A stretch of 22,580 bases of DNA from a virus: IMG/VR virus record IMGVR_UViG_3300033153_008715, positions 1 to 22,580 of that record; one strand, written 5' to 3'. A program made the position numbers and the translations under genes. Shown piece after piece: positions 16,081 to 22,025 of the stretch (position 1 is the first letter of the stretch; each line of letters opens with the position of its first letter). The notes under the pieces were generated by a model that searched no databases, was not told where the DNA came from, and worked only from the letters and a program-made list of their open reading frames with translations.

Positions 16081-16444
16081 CTTTTTCCTCCAATTTTTCA
16101 ATCAATAATTTTTTTGTCATTTTGAAAGTCCCTTTAATTCCTTTTGCCCCGGCCATAGATCGTAGTTGTTGTATTTTGAACTGTGAATAATCCATCTTGA
16201 ATTCATCAAAATCCATGTATTGTGCTTCTGTTTTAATTTCTTTTTCTACCTTTTTCCCAGGATATAATGGGTCTTTAATTATCTCGATTTTCAGTTGGAT
16301 ATCTCTGCGTTCATTATATTTCTGTAATTCTTTAATTACTTTTGGATTTCTAACCTCTATGGGCGCCAGCATGTTTAACCAGAGATTACCTTGACTGCAA
16401 GGAAAAACCCTAGGTCTTCCAAAATTAGTAACGATTGCTAACAT
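16055..16444 (-). CDS. Small head-region protein with Rho-N/SAP-like C-terminus
   Basis: 129 residues; the ATG at 16444 overlaps the capsid stop by 7 bases. The N-terminal half is beta-rich (NLWLNMLAPIEVRNPKVIKELQKY) with basic and acidic stretches. The last 40 residues, FKIQQLRSMAGAKGIKGTFKMTKKLLIEKLEE, fit the helix-extension-helix pattern of Rho-N, SAP or HeH/LEM domains, which bind nucleic acid or proteins and recur in small genes next to phage capsid genes. It ends 26 bases inside the next gene. Virion role not known. Confidence is good that it is a gene, moderate for the domain. Confidence 0.62.
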   Translation of the reverse strand: MLAIVTNFGRPRVFPCSQGNLWLNMLAPIEVRNPKVIKELQKYNERRDIQLKIEIIKDPLYPGKKVEKEIKTEAQYMDFDEFKMDYSQFKIQQLRSMAGAKGIKGTFKMTKKLLIEKLEEKDGISESIR

Positions 16445-17559
16445 TTATGCTCCAGGCATTTCAGGAATACAACGGCATTAACGTTTTCAATTTGAACTGC
16501 AATTTTCATGGTATAGAAATAATATGTGCATTCATCAGCAGCACTTCTCTGAGGTTCAATTTTAATATCCTTCTGGATTCCGATAATCAAGTTATTTTTC
16601 GGAGTCAATATAGCATCCGTATATTCACCAGCCCCAACTATACCATAATCAGGAGCGGTTCCTAGGGCGGTAGGCATAAGCGGGACGTCGATAATAGGAA
16701 CTTTATGATACTTAGTTATATCACCATCTGTGATTGCCCTATCTCCAAGAGCTGTTCCCCTGGCTTCTAAAGCCATTAAATAATCCTGAGTTACTAGATC
16801 AGAGTTTAAGAATACCATATTCTTCAGCCCTGTGTTTGCCTTGTACTTTGAGGGCATATTCTTTAGCATCTGTCCATATTTAATCTCCAGATTATATGGT
16901 GCGCTTGTGTGCTGTTCAGCAATCATCCCTGCTAATTCAAAATGAGCACTTGGATCCTCATCTCCACTTGCGCAATCATCCCCACTCTCGCATAAACAGG
17001 CGCTCTTGATATGAGCAGCCCCGCAGACTGAATTATAATAAGTATCCCCGACTTGGCTGTTATTTATAATATAACGCCAGCCGTCCAGTTTGCTCTCAAT
17101 CCGATCATCACACCAGGTATTGTAACTATGTGTATCGCCCATATAGGCGGCATATTCCAACTCATTAGCAGTTTGCCTTGCAATTATTGACATTAGATGA
17201 TTCTTATAGGCAGCCCCTTCAAGCCCCTCCTCAAGATCATCATCATAAACAGGAGCGCAGCCTCTGAATTTAACGGCATTCAAAGTAATGAGGTTGTGTG
17301 ACCATTGTTTTTTATAATCACTCTCATCAAAATTCTCAGCAGGATACAGGAAATGACCATCGCCAAAACCTAAATGTCTTATCCGCTTCTGAGGTTTTTT
17401 CATTTTAACTATCCGGGCATAATTTTTCATTACAGATTCATCAACTATGCAATCGATAAACTTATCGGCTTCCTCTGGCGGCAGGTCAATAGTTGGCAAG
17501 GATATCAGGTTATACTTCTCGATTTTTTTCTTTTCGAGCAATTTCTTTGCATCTTTCAT
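16438..17559 (-). CDS. Major capsid protein
   Basis: 373 residues, start at 17559 with GGAGG 8 bases upstream. The N-terminus (DLPPEEADKFIDCIVDESVM, then ARIVKMKKPQKRIRHLGFGDG) and the following VYDDDLEEGLEGAAYKNHLMSIIARQTANELEYAAYMGD match a capsid group with the HK97 fold. The C-terminal half (GDRAITDGDITKYHKVPIIDVPLMP, then LTPKNNLIIGIQKDI) carries its usual A-domain phrases. It follows the scaffold gene directly. There is an unusual cysteine-rich insert near residues 178-196 (CGAAHIKSACLCESGDDCAS) and a terminal cysteine, which could form disulfides or bind metal. Known role: self-assembling shell protein. Confidence 0.88.
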   Translation of the reverse strand: MKDAKKLLEKKKIEKYNLISLPTIDLPPEEADKFIDCIVDESVMKNYARIVKMKKPQKRIRHLGFGDGHFLYPAENFDESDYKKQWSHNLITLNAVKFRGCAPVYDDDLEEGLEGAAYKNHLMSIIARQTANELEYAAYMGDTHSYNTWCDDRIESKLDGWRYIINNSQVGDTYYNSVCGAAHIKSACLCESGDDCASGDEDPSAHFELAGMIAEQHTSAPYNLEIKYGQMLKNMPSKYKANTGLKNMVFLNSDLVTQDYLMALEARGTALGDRAITDGDITKYHKVPIIDVPLMPTALGTAPDYGIVGAGEYTDAILTPKNNLIIGIQKDIKIEPQRSAADECTYYFYTMKIAVQIENVNAVVFLKCLEHKC

Positions 17560-17585
17560 TGTTTAATCCTCCAATTAATATTTTT

Positions 17586-18308
17586 TTAGCTCACTATGGG
17601 AATTGATGGGAATTTGTCTTCCTCATCATCTTCATCGCCAGCGTCATTGTCCTGACCATCGATGCTCTTTTTTGTCCCTTTCTTTTTCTCAAGCTTTTCG
17701 ATCCTTTTCAGCAATTCAGCTTTTTCCTTTTCTTCTTTCTCAGCCTTCTCTTTAGCTTCCTTTTCTGCTTTTTCCTTGGCTTCCTTTTCAATTTTATCCA
17801 GCTTATCAAGACGTTTCTGAATCTCTTCTGGAATTTCTATCTCTTCGCCATCTTTCTTTTTGAGTTTCTTAGTCTTTTCACCTATAAGCTTTTCGATTAT
17901 CTCTTGAATCTTTTTGAGCTGTGCCACGGTTGCCTTCGATAGAGAAGCCCCGGCCTTTTCAACGTCCTCAAAATCAAGCTCAGATTCTTTGACGGGATAA
18001 TCATAGGTTGCACTTTTAGCAAGCGATAAGAATGCTTCGTCAAGTGCGGGCGGAAAATTCTCTTGAAAACCTTCTATTTCATCAAGTGCCTTCCTGAGAC
18101 TTTCGACATTATCTTCAGGAAGCCCTTTAATCTTCTCGACAGATTCATCATTAATTTCCTCATCGCCCAATATCTTTTTTAATACTTCTAATAATTTTTC
18201 CATTTTATTACTCCTCTTCAAAATTTGAAATTTAGTTTTTTTGTTTGCTCCAAAATCAACAACGCTCACCTCTTTAATATCTAAATCAAATAAGCGACGT
18301 TTTGCCAT
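17586..18308 (-). CDS. Scaffold-like coiled-coil protein with protease-tail remnant
   Basis: 240 residues; the start at 18308 has TGGAGG 8 bases upstream. Residues 1-33 (RLFDLDIKEVSVVDFGANKK, then FQILK) are the phrase that normally ends XkdF/prohead-protease proteins (E-V-S-x-V-D-x-x-A-N). The rest is highly charged: helical to residue about 130, then a lysine/glutamate coiled coil with the repeat KEKAEKEAKEKAEKE near 165-185, and an acidic tail. This is typical of phage scaffolding proteins, which guide capsid assembly and are then removed. A second start at 18203 with a strong ribosome site would give a 205-residue scaffold without the remnant. The capsid gene follows directly. Confidence 0.75.
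   Translation of the reverse strand: MAKRRLFDLDIKEVSVVDFGANKKTKFQILKRSNKMEKLLEVLKKILGDEEINDESVEKIKGLPEDNVESLRKALDEIEGFQENFPPALDEAFLSLAKSATYDYPVKESELDFEDVEKAGASLSKATVAQLKKIQEIIEKLIGEKTKKLKKKDGEEIEIPEEIQKRLDKLDKIEKEAKEKAEKEAKEKAEKEEKEKAELLKRIEKLEKKKGTKKSIDGQDNDAGDEDDEEDKFPSIPIVS
18201..18217 (-). promoter_or_regulatory. Internal ribosome site and start within the scaffold gene
   Basis: Minus-strand GAGGAG (18217-18212), an 8-base spacer and ATG (18203-18201) in frame with the longer gene. The site is stronger than many true starts nearby. It would give a nested 205-residue scaffold (MEKLLEVLKK), as in lambda C/Nu3, where the scaffold is translated from inside the protease gene. Confidence 0.6.
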
Positions 18309-18352
18309 ATCAAAGCCTCCAAAATATTTTAATTCTTTTGAACCCCCTTAAA

Positions 18353-18404
18353 TAAAAAAAAGGCGTCCAAGACTCATTTGCATAAACAAGCCTTGAACGC
18401 CTTT
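18353..18404 (-). terminator. Intrinsic terminator upstream of the scaffold gene
   Basis: Minus-strand stem: AAAGGCGT (18404-18397) pairs with ACGCCTTT (18366-18359), then one mismatch and four more pairs (CAAG with CTTG). The stem is followed by an unbroken run of eight T (18361-18354). This is the cleanest Rho-independent terminator in the window. It lies between the promoter at 18499 and the scaffold start at 18308, so it either ends a short leader RNA or regulates read-through. Confidence 0.8.
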
Positions 18405-18464
18405 AAAAACGTTCGCAAACCCTGAAGGTTTCGACTTCCAGCTTCAGGCTTTAATCAAATTGTT
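18353..18464 (-). ncRNA. Predicted short leader RNA or attenuator, about 112 nt
   Basis: From the start expected for the promoter at 18499-18471 to the end of the intrinsic terminator there is no open frame, but there are two hairpins. The first is CCTGAAG (18448-18442) with CTTCAGG (18427-18421), and the second is the terminator. GAACG (18414-18410) can also pair with CGTTC (18399-18395) inside the left terminator arm, which would block the terminator. This fits an attenuator for the capsid genes or a stand-alone phage small RNA. I do not recognise a known riboswitch. Confidence 0.45.
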
Positions 18465-18470
18465 ACTTAT

Positions 18471-18499
18471 AATCTAAATGATAATATTGATTTTGTCAA
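18471..18499 (-). promoter_or_regulatory. Sigma-70-like promoter upstream of scaffold/capsid genes
   Basis: Minus-strand TTGACA (18499-18494), 17-base spacer, TAGATT (18476-18471; four of six consensus bases), directed at the leader RNA and scaffold gene. The -35 is perfect. The sequence downstream (ATTAAAGCCT) resembles that after the tail promoter (AATAAAGCCT). Confidence 0.6.
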
Positions 18500-18548
18500 G
18501 AAAAAAGATTAAACCTATTAGAATTTATTAATTTATGATTATAATAAA

Positions 18549-18618
18549 ACCCTTACCTCAGCCTACCACACCAAACCGCAGCCCAACTAACCTCAACCCA
18601 ACAAACACAACCTCGCCA
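18549..18618 (-). repeat. Degenerate G-rich pentamer array (14 units)
   Basis: Fourteen consecutive 5-bp units after the stop of the gene ending at 18621. Read on the minus strand they are G/T-rich (TGGCG, AGGTT, GGTTG, AGGTA and so on), most with a G pair at a fixed place. It is more diverged than the arrays at 19190 and 19286 and has T in place of many C. Together with the flanking sequence it fills the gap between the gene and the promoter at 18499. Confidence 0.65.
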
Positions 18619-18620
18619 TA

Positions 18621-19160
18621 TTATCTTTGTGCTTCAATGCCAATCTCTTTTGGAACTTTAAAATTAAGTTTTTTCTGTACTTTTTTTATCGCTCCAAATA
18701 TCTCCTCTAATTCTTTAAAGCTTTTAAATCTATTTTGCCATGCCAATAGATCATTTAATGCCTGCTGTATTACCATTTCCCGAAGTGAACTATCATTAGC
18801 AACTATTTCTGATGAAATATAACGTCTTTTATCCTCATCTTCTTCATCAAATTTAACGCTTATATAGGCTGGGGTGGTCTTTTCTTCGTCATCATACTCA
18901 ACGATTATTTCGATTGAATTTATTAATCCTCTGGCCTGTTGCCTTCTCCAGCTCTCTCCCGCTTTTTTATTATCCCATTCAAAGCATTCGTGAAGTATAG
19001 ATTTTTTTTCCCTGGCCGCATCTACGACTATCTGAGGAGATAGAGAGAAATATTTATCATTTGTTTTTTTTGCCAGCCGCTCTAATTCTTCAGCATAATC
19101 CTGTACTTTCTTCTTGTTAAACATCGCCCTATCCTTTGCTTTGTAAGTCTTTTTTTTCAT
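18621..19160 (-). CDS. Phage protein of unknown function (early-region type)
   Basis: 179 residues; ATG at 19160 with GGAGG 8 bases upstream. It begins with a very basic segment (MKKKTYKAKDRAMFNKKK), then a helical region. The core phrase QIVVDAAREKKSILHECFEWDNKKAGESWRRQQARGLI (about residues 43-80) is one I have met in phage hypothetical proteins, where V-x-x-A-x-x-x-x-S-x-L-H-x-x-F-E-W-D is conserved. An acidic beta strand region and a helical C-terminus follow. No enzyme motif is seen. Related proteins are usually found among DNA-metabolism or early genes, so its place inside the head operon is odd. It lies between two pentamer arrays, beside a gene of similar character. Confidence 0.7.
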   Translation of the reverse strand: MKKKTYKAKDRAMFNKKKVQDYAEELERLAKKTNDKYFSLSPQIVVDAAREKKSILHECFEWDNKKAGESWRRQQARGLINSIEIIVEYDDEEKTTPAYISVKFDEEDEDKRRYISSEIVANDSSLREMVIQQALNDLLAWQNRFKSFKELEEIFGAIKKVQKKLNFKVPKEIGIEAQR

Positions 19161-19189
19161 TCTAATTTACCTCCAAGCAAATATATTTT

Positions 19190-19249
19190 AGCCTTACCTT
19201 GCCTCGCCGGGCTATGCCGCATCGAGCCTCGCCATGCCTCGCCTCGCCC
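19190..19249 (-). repeat. Phased G-rich pentamer array (12 units)
   Basis: Exactly twelve 5-bp units in unbroken phase, mostly NGGCN on the minus strand (AGGCG, AGGCA, TGGCG, CGGCA). It sits 30 bases upstream of the start codon of the gene at 19160, in its transcribed leader. Two or three units depart from the consensus (for example CGATG). Confidence 0.8.
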
Positions 19250-19285
19250 GATCATTTATATTTTCATTCTTAATCATTTTAATTA

Positions 19286-19345
19286 ATCCTCGCCATACCA
19301 CGCCCTGCCTTGCCTTGCCGCGCCAGGCCTCGCCGCACCTGGCCT
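19286..19345 (-). repeat. Phased G-rich pentamer array (12 units)
   Basis: Twelve 5-bp units with no slip, nearly all NGG(C/T)N on the minus strand (AGGCC, AGGTG, CGGCG, TGGCG). It starts just after the stop of the gene ending at 19353. It is separated from the array at 19190 by a 36-base A+T-rich segment, so the two form a pair filling this intergenic gap. Confidence 0.8.
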
Positions 19346-19352
19346 ATATTAT

Positions 19353-19916
19353 TTATTTCTTATCCTCAACAATCTCAAATCTTCCATGATTCCCATTACA
19401 AGCTGGCCGCCAATCTCCAATACCAACACAATTCCCAGCCGCAGCAAATAGATTGATAATTATCTCGATTGACAAAACTCCATTAGAATCATATTGAATC
19501 GGGAATATCATTTCCCAATTCTTAAATTCTGCCCGGATTCTTTCAATAGCACTTTTCCTATTCACCGTCACAACATCTTTCCTGATAATTGGCTCATCTC
19601 CAAAAATAGGGATATAATCAATAGGAATAAAAAAAGCTCCTCTGACTTTTGTCTTTGGGATGTTCTCAACAAACGTATGAGCTGTATCAATAGCACATCG
19701 CTTTAATCCAGTGGCAGGGAAGGAATATTTACCATCCACTTTAGGATAAAGACAGCTCTCAAAAATCTTATCTTCATCCTTTTCCCTTGTTGTCTTTTTC
19801 TCAATCTTTTCCGGAGTTCTCCGGTTCGTGATTAACGACGTAAGACCTCTAATACGAATATTAGTCGTTACAATCTTTGGTCTCACCAGTTTAATTCTTG
19901 ATGCTTTTTCAGCCAT
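19353..19916 (-). CDS. Phage protein with Cas7/RAMP-like features, function unknown
   Basis: 187 residues; start at 19916 with AGGAGG 7 bases upstream. It opens with beta strands (IVTTNIRIRGLTSLITNRR), has a PATGLKRCAIDTAHT segment near residue 68, and then a strand-rich half with FKNWEMIFPIQYD and LSIEIIINLFAAAGNCVGIGDWRPACNG (about 146-173), ending HGRFEI. The glycine-rich end and strand order recall RRM-type RAMP (Cas7-like) folds. I have seen this C-terminal phrase in phage hypothetical proteins. No CRISPR genes are nearby, so a CRISPR role is not claimed. It is preceded by a promoter, a long inverted repeat and a pentamer array. Confidence 0.7.
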   Translation of the reverse strand: MAEKASRIKLVRPKIVTTNIRIRGLTSLITNRRTPEKIEKKTTREKDEDKIFESCLYPKVDGKYSFPATGLKRCAIDTAHTFVENIPKTKVRGAFFIPIDYIPIFGDEPIIRKDVVTVNRKSAIERIRAEFKNWEMIFPIQYDSNGVLSIEIIINLFAAAGNCVGIGDWRPACNGNHGRFEIVEDKK

Positions 19917-19943
19917 TTTAAATCCTCCTTTTATTTGATTTTA

Positions 19944-19973
19944 AGCCTTGCCTGGCCTCGCCCCGCCGAGCCT
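19944..19973 (-). repeat. Short G-rich pentamer array (6 units)
   Basis: Six in-phase units (AGGCT, CGGCG, GGGCG, AGGCC, AGGCA, AGGCT on the minus strand) about 27 bases upstream of the start codon at 19916. It is the same unit as in the arrays at 19190 and 19286. A further C-rich stretch on the plus strand at 20006-20030 could be a fifth, poorer copy. Confidence 0.7.
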
Positions 19974-20023
19974 CGAATAAATATTTTTAATCATCATGTC
20001 AATATAGCCTCCCCCTGCCCACC

Positions 20024-20095
20024 AGCTCCTGAACAGAGAAATAGGGCTTACAGGGAAGGCATTAATTACAATTGTTATTTTTTTGTTCAGGAGCT
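20024..20095 (-). repeat. Perfect 12-bp inverted repeat, leader hairpin
   Basis: AGCTCCTGAACA (20024-20035) and its exact complement TGTTCAGGAGCT (20084-20095) are separated by 48 bases. With the promoter at 20140-20112, the stem would begin about ten bases into the transcript. No U-tract follows on either strand, so it is not an intrinsic terminator. Possible roles are a 5' stabilising hairpin, a regulator site, or a replication or packaging element. Confidence 0.75.
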
Positions 20096-20100
20096 TCATA

Positions 20101-20120
20101 ATCTATAAATAATTATAGAT
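20101..20120. promoter_or_regulatory. Perfect 8-bp dyad over the -10 region, operator candidate
   Basis: ATCTATAA (20101-20108) and TTATAGAT (20113-20120) form a perfect dyad with a 4-base centre. It covers the -10 box and predicted start of the promoter at 20112-20140, the usual place for a repressor site. An A+T-rich dyad could arise by chance, but its size and placement are suggestive. Confidence 0.5.
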
Positions 20121-20140
20121 TTTATTAATCTAAAAGTCAA
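20112..20140 (-). promoter_or_regulatory. Strong sigma-70-like promoter of the accessory block
   Basis: Minus-strand TTGACT (20140-20135), a 17-base spacer and TATAAT (20117-20112): eleven of twelve consensus bases with ideal spacing, the best promoter in the window. It would transcribe the genes at 19916 and 19160 independently of upstream read-through. Confidence 0.8.
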
Positions 20141-20162
20141 GGATTATTTTCAAATAATTTTC

Positions 20163-20384
20163 TTAATCTTCGATTCTTTCCTTATTTTTATCTGACATAT
20201 TTTGTTGAGCCCAATACTTTATCTCAGTAAAGAATTTCTGCATACAGTCTACACATAGATGGTTTATGTTTTTATTAAAATAAGCCTGATCTCTATTTTC
20301 ATTTGTACCCGTTGTAGTTATTTTAATTTCTCCAGAACCATAAAACATTTCACAACCGCATAAATCACAATCTCGTTTATTCAT
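20163..20384 (-). CDS. Small CxxC zinc-binding-type protein
   Basis: 73 residues; start at 20384 with GGAG 8 bases upstream. The cysteine pairs CDLCGC (residues 6-11) and CVDC (44-47) are spaced as in small zinc-finger/ribbon proteins, with a strand segment (SGEIKITTTG) between and a helical acidic end. It could bind zinc and act as an adaptor or nucleic-acid contact, but no function can be given. It lies between the protease-like gene and the promoter of the accessory block, and is the last gene before that promoter. Confidence 0.65.
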   Translation of the reverse strand: MNKRDCDLCGCEMFYGSGEIKITTTGTNENRDQAYFNKNINHLCVDCMQKFFTEIKYWAQQNMSDKNKERIED

Positions 20385-20418
20385 AATTTATCTCCATAAA
20401 TTATTCTTTAATCGCATT

Positions 20419-21879
20419 TTAAACATCTTTTGAAGCCGCAGATCCACCCATGCTAAATGAATGCAATTCTCCATCTAACATCTTTTTAAATATTTCTTTT
20501 GTCTCTTTTGTTTCACCGAAATAAAAAGAAGCATACCAATCGCCTTTATTGATTAAATGATCTTCACTAGTTCCGCCTTTATGTGTCTTTGAATCCGCTT
20601 GGAAACATTCAACGACTTTTATATTCTGATCTTTCCCCTTGTGCATCAATTTTACCTTGCCGCCATTTAACATCCAGCTTTTCATGCCCTTCCATATCTC
20701 TTCTTTTGAAACGATGTCACCCTGGGAGTCTGTTTTTTCACAAGCCGTTACAATTCCGCCGGCAATATATTCCTTCTCATCAGATTTTAATATTTTCAAT
20801 GTTATCTTGCTTATTTCCCCAGCCCCCGGCCTCTCAGCCCTCCTCATCGTTCCCCCGCATTTAGGACATTTAACGTCTTTGCAGTGGCTATCCGTAGTCA
20901 GCTTATGGCCGCACTCGATACACTCGCAGCTGTATTTCTGCTTCTCCTCTTTCTTCTTTTTCGCCTCTTTTTTTGCCGGCTCAAACTTAATGTATGCAAT
21001 CTTGTTATCAGTTAAGAATTTCTTAGCCTGTGCAACCGTATATTTATCCTTAGGAAACCGTAAAGCCTGCGGTACCCAGGTTGCAGGTGCTTTCCCTTTC
21101 GGGTGTCCCCAGATGATACCAATGGCAGCGGGGATAACTGTTTTGAAATATATCTTACCCCCCTTTGTTCGTCTGAAATTGTCATACCTGCTAGGCAATT
21201 GAAGTCTGGCAGAATGCTCCGAGGGATAAGGTTTAGTTATATCAACCTTACCTCCCTTATCAATGTCCTCACCCTTCTCTTCCTCATCTTCCCTTGGCTG
21301 CCCCCATTGGTCAGTTTTTATTACAGGCTTTTCCTCTTTCCGAGGCTTAGAATTATCTATAGGCTTTAGTATTAAATCATACAAGGGGATGCAATCTTCC
21401 GGTATATCCTCTGCACATTTTGTTACTGTAGAATCCTTCCCCAGCTCTTCCTCTAATACCTGCTTAATCCGCTCCTCAACCTCAACCGTTCTTTTATCTC
21501 CCTTCTCCCTGATATAAATGCTAAATGAACCCTGCTCTTTTGGGCTTTTAAGGAATGATCCATGTATAGAAATATAATCATTTGTAATACCTACTTCAGG
21601 CAGGCTTTTAACATCCACACCGGTCATTTCCTTGCTGAATATAATCTTATCAAGCTCATTGCTTTTATTAACTTTGAGCCGCCGGCACGTTATCTCCCGA
21701 TTAAGCAGTTTATAGCGGTTTAGAAAATCCTTTCTATCCAGGAAGTTAAAATCACTCTTTTTAAATAGATTGGTTTTATAAAACTTCTTGAATATCTGGG
21801 AGAATCGCATTCGCAGGTTGAATAGCTCTTTATCCGGTTCTTTTTTAAGGTTGTCTTTATTTATATTTTCTATGCGCAT
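20419..21879 (-). CDS. XkdF-type prohead protease-like protein with zinc ribbon
   Basis: 486 residues. Residues about 1-90 are a charged helical head; about 215-305 include EHSARLQLPSRYDNFRR and the WVPQALRFPKDKYTVAQAKKFL segment, seen in phage proteins encoded with portal and capsid genes. C320/C323 and C338/C341 form a zinc ribbon. Residues 355-486 fit the XkdF-like putative serine protease domain: EYIAGGIVTACEKTDSQGDIV, a histidine (H413) in VKLMHKG, and SFSMGG near the end, S476 being the likely nucleophile. It should process the prohead. The protein stops right after SFSMGG, while family members usually continue to an E-V-S-x-V-D phrase, here found at the start of the scaffold gene 2.1 kb downstream. 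Confidence 0.75.
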   Translation of the reverse strand: MRIENINKDNLKKEPDKELFNLRMRFSQIFKKFYKTNLFKKSDFNFLDRKDFLNRYKLLNREITCRRLKVNKSNELDKIIFSKEMTGVDVKSLPEVGITNDYISIHGSFLKSPKEQGSFSIYIREKGDKRTVEVEERIKQVLEEELGKDSTVTKCAEDIPEDCIPLYDLILKPIDNSKPRKEEKPVIKTDQWGQPREDEEEKGEDIDKGGKVDITKPYPSEHSARLQLPSRYDNFRRTKGGKIYFKTVIPAAIGIIWGHPKGKAPATWVPQALRFPKDKYTVAQAKKFLTDNKIAYIKFEPAKKEAKKKKEEKQKYSCECIECGHKLTTDSHCKDVKCPKCGGTMRRAERPGAGEISKITLKILKSDEKEYIAGGIVTACEKTDSQGDIVSKEEIWKGMKSWMLNGGKVKLMHKGKDQNIKVVECFQADSKTHKGGTSEDHLINKGDWYASFYFGETKETKEIFKKMLDGELHSFSMGGSAASKDV

Positions 21880-21891
21880 TTTAAGCCCCCA

Positions 21892-22014
21892 TCATTTTTT
21901 CTTTCTTAATATTTCCTTCCACCGGCATTTAGTACAGCTCAACATAATCCGGCAGCAGGTTACTTTCTTTTTTATATCTGCCCCGCATCTGGGGCATTTT
22001 TTAATTTCACTCAT
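21892..22014 (-). CDS. Tiny zinc-ribbon protein
   Basis: 40 residues from the ATG at 22014, which has GAGGA about 7 bases upstream; a longer reading from 22122 would run inside the MuF gene. It contains CPRCGAD (residues 8-14) and CTKC (28-31), with a CC pair (20-21) between, a compact zinc ribbon with a basic tail (CRWKEILRKKK). Com-like proteins of this size and cysteine pattern occur in phages next to head genes. Such a protein could bind RNA or DNA, but that is inference. It fits snugly between the MuF and protease genes. Confidence 0.6.
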   Translation of the reverse strand: MSEIKKCPRCGADIKKKVTCCRIMLSCTKCRWKEILRKKK

Positions 22015-22025
22015 ATGCTTATCCT

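Noticed and set aside
19190-19345. Arrays as a CRISPR
   Set aside because: Units are 5 bp with no spacers of 25-40 bp, and no cas operon is present.
19974-20002. TTGACA at 20002-19997 as a further promoter
   Set aside because: The sequence 17 bases downstream (TATTCG) matches only three of six -10 bases, and a far better promoter lies just upstream.
20639-21202. 187-codon plus-strand open frame opposite the protease-like gene
   Set aside because: Antisense shadow of a well-supported gene, with no start signal and a low-complexity hydrophobic translation.
7341-21310. Shared DQWGQP phrase in the head-closure (7341-7361) and protease-like (21293-21313) proteins
   Set aside because: Only six residues; the surrounding sequences are unrelated, so it is probably coincidence or a short convergent linker.
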